From: Gorsachius magnificus | Taxonomy: Eukaryota > Chordata > Aves > Pelecaniformes > Ardeidae | Assembly (NCBI GenBank): GCA_034008185.1 | Contig: CM067084.1 | Span: 15,706,385 to 15,770,384, forward strand | Reading direction: 5' to 3' | DNA length: 64,000 nucleotides | Shown here: positions 24,011-36,045 of the stretch, one piece after another | Layout: each line of letters opens with the position of its first letter | How positions within the stretch are numbered: position 1 is the stretch's first letter | Program-made: the position numbers and the translations under genes | The notes under the pieces: generated by a model | Seen by the model: the letters and a program-made list of their open reading frames with translations, nothing else | Told to the model about the DNA's origin: nothing | Databases searched by the model: none

Positions 24011-25299
24011 ATTTATGTAGCAATCTGGGCTGAACTATATAGTCTGACATAAAACTAAACTCTGTTCTGTCAAAAGAAAAGTCCTATAAAACAGAAGATT
24101 AAAATGTCCTTTTAAAGCAGCTGTTTGAAATTAAAATTTTAATTTCTTCTCCATACCTTTTGCTAGGCCAAAAAAGGTCATTTTGGTATTGTTACAGGGG
24201 AAAGCTGAAATTATTGAATTGTTTTGGATATGACTTTGTATTAGATATGACTTTGAAACTCTGGTAATTTTTTGAGCTACGTGTGTTTGATTGATGTGGA
24301 CATCATTATTATTTCATTTTGTTTCCATTTTTGAGTAAAAATGAGCTTATTAGGACAGTAACAGTAACACAGAAAAGCGTAATGTAACTACAACTAACTC
24401 TGTATGGTTATTAACATACAATATACCTTAAAAAGGAAGGGAAGTAGTTCCCCAAATCTATCCAATACTTTTGAACCAGGTACTATAGGAAACTGTTTTC
24501 TTCCCTTCTCAGAACATTAAGAATTCACCATGGATTATCAGGGAATTACCATGACTTCTGCAGGGCTGTTGTGTCCCCTTCAGACAGCTGTTGGAGATTT
24601 CATTGTTGTTTCCTTGGGTACCAGGACTTAAAAGCTGCTGCATGCGAATCACTTCTGCCTGTGATACTGCTGCTAATCAGGATTACTTTACCTTTATTTC
24701 AGGCCAAATCCATCACTATGTCATTATTTATTTAGGTTTTTTTTTCCTCCAGCAAATGCCCTGATCAGTGCATTGCTCTCACACATCTTTTAATACATCT
24801 TTCCTAATTATTTCATACTCCTTGGGGATCTTATATACTCAATGCCCTACAAAGAGTGCTCTTCCTCTTAAAAACCTGATCTTGCAATTTTCTTATGAGC
24901 TAGCCACAAATGGAAGAGAAGTGATTGGCACTGAGGAGGCCACTAAGCTCAAGTCTCAAGGACTGAACTTTGGGCCAACCACACTTAAAAATCTTCTTTA
25001 ATAGCCTTCAACACAAAAACCCCCAGCATCGCATTAATGAAAGCAATATCGTCAATATGCAAAAATTTCAGAGTATTAAAGACATAATCTTGAGAGCTAG
25101 AGCAACAAGTGAAACAATTCAAATTACAGGGTCATATGCCTAGAAAGTAGGAACAAGAATTTCTGTTGCATGCTGGAATCATCAGCTGAAATTGTAAAGG
25201 AAAAGAAAAACATGTTACTATTTGATCAGCAAATGAACTGAGAGTCATCAGCATGTTTTAGTTACAAAGACTGATTAATCAGGAGAGGCATTTCCAATA

Positions 25300-25600
25300 T
25301 GCATATATAAGATTGCGTGCCACTGAAAAAGTCATTGGTAAGGCCTCCTGTAAAATAGCACATATAATTCTGACTACTCATATTTGCAGAAATTAATTTC
25401 CCTAAACAAAGACAGAAAAAGGCTATGATGTCGGTCACAAAACGGAAACCCTATCATACTAAAAGAGATGAAAAGACATTGGCTGGCTTACTTTTCCAAA
25501 ATGAAGACAGGATTAGGGGGATGTAAGATGGCACATCACAAGGGAGAATTATCAAAGTTGAAGGACAGCATTGGTGAAAGAACAAAAGTAGAACTTGCTG
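25300..25600 (+). mobile_element. Possible ancient CR1/L3-type LINE fragment (3' RT part)
   Basis: A collinear but diverged order of CR1/L3 3' landmarks is visible: AAGGCCTCCTGTAAAATAGC, then AAAAAGGCTATGATG, then AGAGATGAAAAGACATTGGC, and a TTCCAAAATGAAGACAGGATTAGGGG-like region. No open frame remains. Weak recognition. Confidence 0.4.
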
Positions 25601-28134
25601 TGAATTAATTGAGGCTGAAAAGAGAGTGGTCCCAGCCCTTCAAAGGGGTGAGCTTCTGAAACAGTGTCCTCATACAAATAAGGATGACAGGTTTAAGATG
25701 GATCTTGATAATGAATGAGATTACATAATGTTGTTACCTATTATAGAAAAGAATTGAATTTGACACATGAGATATCTTACTCTCCTATGTTCCTGTCACT
25801 TTTCCCGATTCCTCTGCAGCTAGGGTGCCAAGAAGTCTGCAGACAGAAAGTTGGCAGGAGTCTAGGGATACAACCGCCCATATTGGTGCTCTCTTGGAAA
25901 GAAGCACTAGGTACATGGGGCTCCACCAAGGCCACCCAGACCAAATGGCAGTGAAGGATTCCTCATGCCACTTTGCCTGCCTAGAGGCAAGCGTGGTTGC
26001 AGAGAGCCAGCACAGAGCAGCAAGCAGCTCAGACCCCACGCTTCTTCATCAGCCTCTCCTAGCTGTGGCGACAGTGGCAGAGAGTCACATTTTTGGATAC
26101 AGGCACTGCTTAATGGACACTCTTGGCCATTAGCAGTTAATCCTCTTGGATTTTAGTTGATGACTTGAAGATGACACTGGACTGGGAATTTTCTGTCATT
26201 TTCTTATGCTGTTCTTTTCTACTTCTAACTGTCCTGTTTCAGGGATGAAGTGACACAAAACAAGTCTCAAGTGAAGGCATACATACCATTTATCCATGGG
26301 ACACCACATACACATTTCCACAGCATTTGCTGTTACATCCTGTTGACCTTTACAATGATCTGTTACTGTTCCTTTATGCTACTCTCTGCAGGGATAGAGT
26401 TTCTTCTGAGCTATCTGTAGCACTACATAGACTATTTCTTCTTGCAAGGCTGCAACTAGTAGGAAATCTACCTGTGGGTATTCTGCTGTTCTTTTACATG
26501 GATATCACATCTGAAATTGATTAAAAATTTAAATTGCATTCCTGGTGCTACTGTGAAGTTACACTTCAGGTCCAAGAATTTATTATGAAGCCGAGGAAAA
26601 TCAACATATTTGGAATGAAAGGGTTGTTCCAAAAATAAAAAAGAAACTGGCATTTTTGATTTTTAGTATACATGCTGCTATCACATATCAGTGTCTTACA
26701 ATCACGGGGCATTATGTATGGACCTATCAAGGTAATAGCTATATTCCATAAGGCAGGATATGGGGCAGCATAAACATACAAACCCCAGTTCCTCATAAGC
26801 CATTCTAACACTCCAGGATGTCCTAACCAATAGATACTTTACACCTTTTAAGCAGAAGATTAAACATGTCACCAAAACCCATCCACAATTTTAGTGGCCT
26901 CGCTTAAAATGAAGTTGCCTTACAGAGAATTAAAATTCTTATACATTCATCTTGGTATCCGGTTCCATGTAACAGTATTGCTGCTAGTGGTTCATCTGGG
27001 TATATGAATATTCCATGTAATGCCAAGGTCAAAAGCCAGGATTGAAGCACTAACCTGGTTTACATTTTAATACTTAAAAGCACCACACCTGATCTGGTTC
27101 TCCTAGCCCCGAGTTACAAAATCCACTACTTCCTTGCAAAAGTACAGCTGAGGCTAGCCTGAAGACCCTTGTCTTTATGCTACAAATTTTCTTCTTTTTC
27201 CTGCTATGCATATTTACCCTTAGACAACATCTAGCTCTTAACCTCATCTGCCACTTCACAAGCTGTCAAATGACTATTCAAGCATTAAAAAAAATGAAGC
27301 GTCTGTTAAGTTGTAAATTAAATGACAGTCTATAGCTGAAAATTAGCAGTAACGTGCCCAAAACTTTATTGATTGCTATGAAAAGGTGAATAACCCCGCC
27401 TACGGCTAGCTGTGTAATTACTGACCTGTAGAACCCAAGAGCTATTAATTTAAGAACAGATAGCAGTGAACTAGCAAACGAGTTATTTTGCAACAGGACA
27501 GTAAAGGCACGTATCAAGTTTTTGCATGTATTCAGTGCCACCTTGAATAGTGTTGTTACATGCTGTGTTTTCCATTTTAATGCAGAATATAACCCAAGCT
27601 ACATCTGGATATAAAATGCCTGTCAACTAGTTCAGAGGATCAGTGGGAATGTACCCACAGACACCGAGGCCTTTCAGTATGTTTTAGGAACTCCCCATCC
27701 TTCCAAAAAGTTTTCTAAATTACTGTTAAAGGCAGGAAAATTGTATTGTCAAGCTCAGCCATTCTGATACACGTACTCTGTACTCTGAGAGATGGAGACA
27801 GAAATGGCCAGTAACAGGAGAACAGCAGACAGTAATCTGACACCAGTAAAGTTCCTTTACATAGGGGAGACACACACACGCACATAAAAACCCCACCTCT
27901 GTTAATACTCCCGAGATAGATCTGTTATAGATTCACGGAAATAGTAGCTTAAAGACTATTAACACAAATGCTTCAGCAACATTTAACTTTTTTCTTTTTC
28001 TTCTCAATAATAAGCACTTATTGTGACAAAGAAAATTGACATTTTAAGAGCATTGGTCAGGTGGTGGAGTTTATAGTAAGAAAACTTTAAAGAGATATAT
28101 TAACTGGAAGTAACGAAAGGAAAAGGTATCTGAC

Positions 28135-28238
28135 CTGGTGCAGATGTCCTTCCATGAAGGGTAGTTTCATTAGGCAGGAGATCTTTTGAGTTGGAAGTGA
28201 ATGGTGATTGTCTAAACGTGTCTTCAGAAAAGAAAGGG
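28135..28238 (-). CDS. ZNF827: ZNF827 coding exon E (linker before finger block)
   Basis: A 104-nt exon (1+102+1). The acceptor is ...tttttcctatag|CCCTTTC and the donor ...GCACCAG|gtcaga, the latter weaker than the consensus after +3. It encodes PFFSEDTFRQSP, then FTSNSKDLLPNET, then LHGRTSAP, a Ser/Thr-rich linker. The last G joins AA of exon F to give Glu (the ETEK junction). Phase 2 in and phase 1 out makes it the frame partner of microexon D: D and E together are 162 nt and can be skipped only as a pair. Confidence 0.94.
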
Positions 28239-31200
28239 CTATAGGAAAAAATAAGACGTCTTTTTGTAAACAAAATAGCAGTTAACGGAAGTAGTAAATG
28301 TGATTTTTGACCCATCCATCTTAATATTATAACAAATACCATCTTGTTAAAAGCCCTGTTTGATTTACAGAATTCATGCTGAAAGATATGCAGACTGTGA
28401 GGCAAGGTGTGGAGAAGTGGCATACTTTGGTAAAATTGCATCGCAGAGTGAAAACTGAAGTCTTCCCAAAAGGCTTTTAACTACATTTCAACATCTCAGA
28501 TTTGCTATATCACAATACAATATGGGTCATTAAAATTCATGCTTCAAAAATCTGTATTCAGCTGTCATATCTGGAGAGAGCAATCAGGAAAGGTGGAAAA
28601 TATTATTATTTAATAATCTGAGGTATATAGTAATTATTTCTAAAACAAAACTTGTCAAATTTTAGGTTAAGATGCTGAATAGTTCTCTACTGAGATGGCG
28701 TTCCATGAATGAAATTAACTCCACGAGTTTGATTTTAAAGCAATTCATATAAGTTAACTGAATGGTTACTTCCCAAGGAGTATTAAGTGCAAAAATCATC
28801 AGCTACTTGACTCCAAAAACCAAAGCATGCTTTCGTTTTAATTAGCAGACAGTGAAAAGTCAATTGCAATAGTGAATTAGCATTACTGTTAAAGTATTTT
28901 GTTTTCTGCTCAATTAAAGATCATAACAGAAAGAAGCATTTCTTGCCTACAGTACAGACAGACATCAGTAAGTAGTACATCAAAAAATTCAAAATGGAAA
29001 AGGACATTCTTTCTTGGAAAACTGTTTTCTAGGGCAGTGTATTCCATCTGCATGCAAACTATCTGTTTCTTCTAAGCAAAATAAGAATTACATTAAATCT
29101 GATCTCTCGCATATTGAGAATCATTAACAGGCTGGTGTATAGCAGGGGTTTGGAGGCCAGCTCATTTCTGCAGCCTGTTCTTATTCAGTAATAAAATCCA
29201 AGAACCTTTTTAGGATAAGGAACATAGTATGAGGTCTTACAAAGCGTTGCACAGCAGGTAGTCCAGACCCAGAAAGTATGTGCCAGCAGCACCAACCAAG
29301 TTGACCCTACCAGTCCAGATACCCAAGGTGTCAATCTAAACAACAGCACTCACATAAAAGTTTTCCCTCACACAGTTTTTCTGCAGTGAGTGAACAAGAT
29401 GTTCTCCACTGAGTCACTTGTATTCTTAGTCAGCTCTCTTCTGCCTTTGGGAATCTTGTTGATAATTAGTTAACTTGATCATGTAACACTTTTGGAAATC
29501 ACGTTATTTACTTTCTCATTAAGGTTTGTGGCCATTATTTATTTTGTGTTGTTCTATATGTGACAGTTAATGGGATATTTTGGTATTTCTACAAATATTT
29601 GAACATAACCATAAACGCAGTCACCATTAGGTTGTGCTGAAGGGTAGGGCATGACCCCCAAACCTGAACAGTTCAGTGTATGCAGATAGCTGAACAATGC
29701 GTAATACTCCAGAAACCAAGTGATCAGGATAAAGCAAACCAGCTCCAGCCCACATGTGCAAAACTTAACTTTTTCAAGATTCACACTGGTGCTCAGGGGT
29801 GACTTAATATAAAACAGACTGACGCTGTACAAAAACATGGCATCGTTTATTGCAACATTCCTCTCACTGGTTTAATAATGATTTGAAAGAAAAACACCAA
29901 TAAAAAAAGTTTTATTACTGTTGTAACTCTTCAAAATCTTGTAATCCGCTCAGGTTTCCATGTTGGCCTGCCTGCTTGTGCCTTAGATTCAGTCACTGGG
30001 ACACTGCTCATCGCCGCTTCTAAGCAAAATGGATGATGCAGAGCTTATCTATTTCAGGCTAGGCCATATATCATGAGCAGGTTGCTGTTGAAGACTGCAT
30101 CGTGTTGTGTCCCAAGGATTTCCTGCCATCAGCCTCTGGTGAATTACAGAACCATCCTTGGATACCTCTTTTCTGCCTTCCTCTAGAACGGCAGCTGAGT
30201 CTCTTCAGTGTTGGCCTTATCATTATTTTTATTTCAGCAGATATGTCCTCCAATTCCCAGTGCCAAATATGGAGGGAGGAGCTCCTGCTTCATAGTAAGA
30301 AGCTACATAAATTGTTCTCAATCACTGCGCAAAGTCCCTTCTGATGAAGATTAAGCTTTAGCATTTTTTTTTTCTGGCTGCACTTCTCCAGTTTTACAGC
30401 TACAGAGTTCTCTAGATGAAAGAAACTTATCTTGGCATCTTACGCTGGCGTACTCACTTCCAGATCATTTGCTTCTCCACTTTCTGTCTTCATATCACAG
30501 ATGGCAGGCTCTACCATCTCACTCTTGAACTGTGAGGAATCCTTGCCAGTTTTGGCTGCTTAAGCAAAGTTATGTGGAAGTACATGCTCACAAAGTCCAG
30601 GAATACTCACAGGAGGAATAGCAACAGAAGGGCGACAGTTAGAAATGTTAGTATCAAATAAGACCGCAAAAAGTGCTTGTGTACCCCATCTTGCTGGGCT
30701 TTGCCGATTTAAGACTTTCACCAATGACACAGCTTAATCTCTCTGCTCCCCAGCTACTCACAGGTGGACAACGCTGACCTCACCTTGGCTCTCTACAGCT
30801 GCAGCAAACTTCACATAACAACTGTGATCCAAATGCCTTTCTGTCATTACTCCAGATGTAGGTTGGTGAGCCAAACTGCAACACCACGCATTTTCTTAAT
30901 GCAGTCCGAGTGCCTCTATCCTCCACTGGCTGCTCCATCACATCCTATTTTTCAGAAGGCATCATACCCTTACCAGTAAAGGCTTCCAGCTGTTTGTTTG
31001 ATTTTGGGTGGGGTTTCTTGGCAAAGTCTTTCAAGTCAATCTGTTTGACCTCACAGGATTTAGTAGACTGACTCACTTCCCCTTAAGAAGCTCTTCTCAT
31101 TCATGTCTTCTTCTGTTGATAGATAGGTAAGACAAGAAAAGCACCCAGAAGAATTGAATCAGGCACTCAGCATTTCATGCCCTGATGGGTAGCAGCCATC

Positions 31201-32739
31201 ATCAAGACTTCTCAGTAAAAGTCAGTGCAAGTTTGACAACAGCCAACTGTGCTACCCTCTTAAAAGTTGGCAGCCAGAAGAAGGGGAAGTTATCTTTGAA
31301 CCGTCCTCAACCTTTCCAGTTTGAATTATCTTTGATAGGTCCAAAAGTAGCTCTGGATTCTCACACCAGTCCTGCTGGTAACATCACGAGACACTGAAAT
31401 CTATTTTCAACTGACAATTTGTCACCCCCTCCCTGCAATGCACACTGGATGGTTAATGAGTAGTTGGACAATATGTGCATTTATCTCCATATGTATCTCT
31501 TAGGCTTATGCTTTTTAAGTAGTCATGGGAAGGCTAAGCGGGCTGCATATCCCACAAATTCCCAAATTAGCAAATACGGGAATCATTCACAGCAGCGAGA
31601 AGTTAAAAGCTCAATTTCATTATCTTTCAACTTGTAACATCAAAAAGTCCCTAATGTACATTTACTGAGCTGGTCAGTTTATTAAAAACAAATTATTTAT
31701 TTACTACAACTACCATGAATGAATGGGATAGGCCTAGGAATTTAAGAACAACATATTTTAGAGATCTTTTCTTCTGTAACTGAAATGCTTTTCAATTTTT
31801 GTTTGGACAAAGTCGCCTTAGCAGGCACGGAACATGTTGAGAACTTCTACAGAAGAGGCTGCAGGGGCACAGAAGGTCTCACTCTATCATTGAAGGAGCT
31901 CTTTCTCACTTCAGTGTGCTCAATCTCCAACCCATCCACACTGATTAGGGAACTTTCAGGCAGGAAATAAATGTACTCTTGCCAATTCCTGCCTACTTCT
32001 CACCATGGGCTCCTAAGTTTTTGCCAATTCTAGCTACCACTTAGTACATAAGAGATTTGGATTTTCCCATAGGGACACCTCACTTTGCTGCTCATGTGTA
32101 TATGAACAACTTGTGTGCTTGTTCCCAGCCACAATCCTGTAAAGTGCATAGTTCTTTAACAGCACATGCTATAATTGGATCATGTTTTTAATTCCTGGAT
32201 AATTTCATTTATGGTATTAATGTGACTGTAATCTTTAACAATGTTTTTTTAGCCTTGTCTTACAGTCTGACTTTTAAAAGTTAATTTCTAGAAGGCATTG
32301 AGATGATAGAAATACCGCACTGAAATGTTACTAAAGAAATCCAAACTTGACAGAAGACTGAATCAAAATCACCTCTTACATTGGTCCATGTCTTAAAATC
32401 CAGTTGTCAGCCTGCTCTTCCCTCAAGCACTGCATGTACTATGCAGTTTCTTTTAAGTTTTGGGTTTTGTAGAAAAAAAATAATTCTTAAAATGATGTGT
32501 GAATACTTGATCAGAGGAGAACAGTCATTTTGGCCCAAAGGCCTTTTGTCTCACAAACTCTATGCAATCAGATCTGTACGTGTAATTTTTCAGATATAGG
32601 TTACATTACCCATGAAAATATCTTACATTTGTAATATCAGGTCACATTTGCAGGAGACAGACACATTTGAGTTCACAAGGCAAAAGGAAGCAATGCCATG
32701 TACACTACAGCTTTGCAGGTAACAATGGACTGGACTTAC
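28239..32739 (-). other. ZNF827 intron D-E
   Basis: Intron of 4.5 kb. About 28730-28930 is rich in homeodomain-type TAAT/ATTA and AATTAG words and looks like possible conserved noncoding DNA. About 30.4-31.1 kb contains exon-like pieces on the minus strand, described separately. Confidence 0.6.
30450..31112 (-). pseudogene. Exon-like or decayed coding sequence of unknown identity
   Basis: On the minus strand, at least two blocks look like coding exons. Block 1 (31112-30975) follows a good acceptor (...ctatcaacag) and ends CTG|gtaagg; one frame reads QIDLKDFAKKPHPKSNKQLE but a TAA lies near its start. Block 2 follows ...gcttaagcag and ends at about 30453 with GGAA|gtgagt; it is 98 nt and reads DSSQFKSEMVEPAICDMKTE, then SGEANDLE, with no stop. 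Between them are further open pieces in other frames and another strong donor, CCT|gtgagt. The phases do not allow block 2 alone between ZNF827 exons D and E. It could be a decayed retrocopy, lost exons, or chance. I do not recognise the protein. Confidence 0.25.
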
Positions 32740-32797
32740 CTGGCTGTAGTTCTGATGGTGTTATCCTTATTGTGGTTGTGCTCTTTGCTCACCTTTT
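32740..32797 (-). CDS. ZNF827: ZNF827 coding microexon D (58 nt)
   Basis: A 58-nt exon (2+54+2), too short for a simple ORF scan. I found it because exon C ends in phase 1 while exon E begins with a third codon base, so an intervening exon was required. The acceptor is ...cctctgcag|AAAAGG and the donor GCCAG|gtaagtcc, both strong. It encodes E-KVSKEHNHNKDNTIRTTA-S, with the first and last residues split across junctions, a basic, His/Asn-rich peptide that matches the corresponding stretch of the vertebrate protein as I recall it. The exon is asymmetric (phase 1 in, phase 2 out), so skipping it alone would shift the frame. Confidence 0.93.
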
Positions 32798-33503
32798 CTG
32801 CAGAGGAACATACATGGTTTTTTGCAATTAGCATAGATCATATTTTCCCTATCAGGTTTTATTCAGTAGAACTATTTTAATGCTTTCTGATAACAGCATA
32901 ATCCAGAGTAATTTAGGGTAAATGGTTACAGCATGATTAGAGAATGGGCATGACTTTATTTAAACTAACACCCAACAAATTTTTTCAGCTTCGTATTTCA
33001 GCGTTAGTGCTCCATGCAAAGTGTGTAATACAAGCATTCATTAAACACAGCGCTGATATCATTGCCTTTATGTAATAGCGGAGGTTCACCTTCTTTGTCA
33101 AGAGAAATGGACAGTGCAGCCCCAGGAGCAATTCATGCTGCAGCCGCTGGCCACTTATGCCAGTAACTGCCATGTATAGGTTCCCCTATACTCCAAGGCC
33201 TGGATCAACCAGTTGTCACAAATTACTTAATTAGCTTGCAAAAATACAGGAGTTGAACTCCGGCTTTTCCAATTCAGTTCAAATATTGTGAACCTGACCT
33301 GACTGTCACAGTGCTCTAAAGCATATGCTAACTATGGGGGACATTTGGCAAGGCTTTTGCGTTTCAAATGTGAGGGTAGAAGGGCTCCAACTCCTATTAT
33401 TTTTCAGCCTTAGCAATCTCACACTTTCATAGCACCTTAATGGTTATACACAAACTCTTTTTGTTCTTTAAATTCAACTATCGACTATTTCCACTGCTTT
33501 TAC
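32798..33503 (-). other. ZNF827 intron C-D
   Basis: A 706-bp intron with good borders and no recognisable content. Confidence 0.75.
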
Positions 33504-33752
33504 CTGATAACTGGAAGAGCAGCTCAGATGCCATCTTCACTGATATATCTTGGCTGAATAGATTTCTTTCTGGGAGCACACGACCTTCTGGTGCCTTCTG
33601 TATGTGTTCACTAATGTCTCGCCCTAATAAAGTGCTGTAGCCAACATTTTGGCTGGGTTGGCTGGGTGACACTGAGGCCTGCGAATCATGAATGTCAACT
33701 TCCATTGGTTCTTCCTTTATCTTTACCATCTGGGTTTCTTTGTAACTCTCAG
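33504..33752 (-). CDS. ZNF827: ZNF827 coding exon C: third KEEP/SVK linker module
   Basis: A symmetric phase 1-1 exon of 249 nt (2+246+1). The acceptor is ...atatttgcag|CTGAGAGT and the donor ...TTATCAG|gtaaaa. It encodes AESYKETQ, then KIKEEPMEVD, then SQASVSPSQPSQNVGYS, and ends with SQDISVKMASELLFQLS. The layout (KEEP motif early, SVKMAS helix-like motif at the end, last codon split after LS-G) is the same as in exon B and in the second half of exon A. This supports origin by tandem exon duplication. It contains no zinc finger. Confidence 0.95.
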
Positions 33753-36001
33753 CTGCAAATATGTATTTAAAAAAAATAAACATCTGCCACAATTATTTAA
33801 TTAGGCTACATTTTTTCAGCACTCAAAGCAGGAATCACAATTCCAAAGTTATAATTTGAACACCCTATCACTGCAAATGGTAAGGGAAGCAAGCAGCTGA
33901 CTGCTACAGTGTTCTTCTGGGGGTATAAATAGAAGCAATCTCTTGAAAATAATTCTTCAAACTGGAGAGCAGAAAATAGTTGCATATTTGTAAATATGAG
34001 TTATATCACTTTCTATGAATACTGCATGATCACACACCAGTTAGTGAAGCTTTGTTTTTATTTATTAAATGAAGTTGCAACTACACACCAGCTCTCCAAA
34101 GGTGGGCACTGAAGACCTCTTATAAACTCTAAATTACTCTTTACCAGCAGAAGTACCAGCACAGACAGACAAAAGTATTGGTATGGGGATAGGGGTGGAA
34201 AAGGAAACCTCATCCACTCCTCTTCCACGCTCTCTCTCTTTTATGGAAAATTCCAGACAACTATGTGAAGAACCAGTTTGTTATACCTGCATATGCTTTC
34301 AAGATGAGAAGAGTTTTCTGGGGCCCATACTTTTCTAAAGTCTGATTTGTAACAAGCATAGACATTCCTTCATACATTACAGGATCCAATAACCTTAATG
34401 ACCAGTTTCCAGGAGCCCATATCCTTTGCTCCCTGCCTTCCTCTCCAGTATCTGAGGAGAGCAAACAAAACCATAGTGTAGAAGCCAATTTGTAGCTCAC
34501 TTTCTACACTTGAGATTCCCTGGGTGCCGCTGAATGCTCTGGTTTGGCTGCAAGTTTAGTGATCATTTTTTGTTCAGAAAAAAAAAATCTCTGAAGTCTA
34601 AAAATCAAGGCTCCTACGTAATTTGCCTACCACACCCCAAATACATATACAGCCCTTTTGATTCAGACTTTGCTGTGAAAAGAGAAGTTGAAGACGTGTA
34701 GAAATTATTCTCAATTCAGTTTCAGAGAAAGATGATGAGTTTGGTTTTTTTTTTTTTTAATTATCTTCATTCAGAGTGCTCCTGAAAGGACACTGGTATC
34801 ATGGCAGAACTGCCCAACCAAGTGTTAGTTCTGCTGGCTGGATGAGAACCAGACACTTCGGAAACAGGCAATGTAAGACAGGCAACGTGCTTGGGAGAAT
34901 CAAGAAAATAAATAAATGCGTGAACACAGTTAAATACCAAAAGGGCCATCTAGATAAGGAATCATTCCAACAAAAAAATGTACATGGATTTATTAATTTT
35001 GTCTAAAGCTGTACATGTACTTCTGGTACTAGCCAAGATACTGAAAACCTTAAGGAAAATCTTCTGTTTACTCATGATTAGCACATGCCCAAATTATCAC
35101 CTATGTAGCTTCCACAGCTGGAGTCAAGGGAAAGCGTGAGTTTGAGTTGCTCAGACTTCATGAGCCAGAGCAGGGAGAAGGCAACCCTAACACCCAGGGA
35201 AGGAGGCTGGGGTAGAGGCTAGGGACAGGCACGCTGCAGCACGCAGAGCCAGAGAAGCAAAGATCTTAGATGCTGAGGGGACTGGGACCTGAGAGAGCAG
35301 TCTGGCCCTTGTCCAGACCGGGGGACCTGATCAGATCTATGACCATGGGCCAACATGTTAGCTGGTGCAGACAGGGGCTGGCCATCCTGATAGCATCAGG
35401 TCACCGATGGAGGCACTCTGCACAAAGAGCTTCCTCACATGGAATTTTCTTTGTCATCTGTCAAATTTTACTACTAAGAAGGCTCTGATATGTTATAAGT
35501 AAATGAGTAACAGTTCATAAGAAAAAGGCCAAGCACAAACAGTATTTTCTATTAACTTTGGGTCAAAGAGAAGAAACTGGGGGTGGGGTGTTGAATCCAC
35601 TAACTTCACTTAATAAATTAATCTGTTGCTACTCCCTCTGTTTTTCCCCTCCTCTCATATATGAATATGTCAGCCATTTTATTTCAAGCGTGAATGTTTC
35701 AAACACCACCAGGCCTTTTGTTTTCAATTACCCAATATTACAATGAATCTCAGAGGCACCAAAACATGGTTTGGTCATCCCTGATAACATCCTCAAGCTA
35801 GTCAACTGATTGGTGTCATCTTGTAGTATCTAGCCAAAGATGAACAGATGAACAGAATCCCTTTAGCATGAAGGTATACACATTCCATGTAAAATTAAAC
35901 TGATGTGTGTCACCAATTCCTTTTTCACTCCCCTGGTTTCTCCCTCTCCCCACATTCCTGTTTTCCTTAAGTGGAGAAAAAGTGGCTTTGCTGCCTACAG
36001 T

Positions 36002-36045
<44 letters not shown>

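Larger units (their letters stand above)
20331..28134 (-). other. ZNF827 intron E-F, distal part
   Basis: Mostly unassigned AT-rich intron. It contains two faint ancient LINE-like segments, listed separately, and no convincing exon. Confidence 0.6.

Noticed and set aside
27920..27960. TATAGATTCACGGAAATAGT resembling a CR1 octamer end
   Set aside because: No adjacent CR1 sequence could be followed in either direction.
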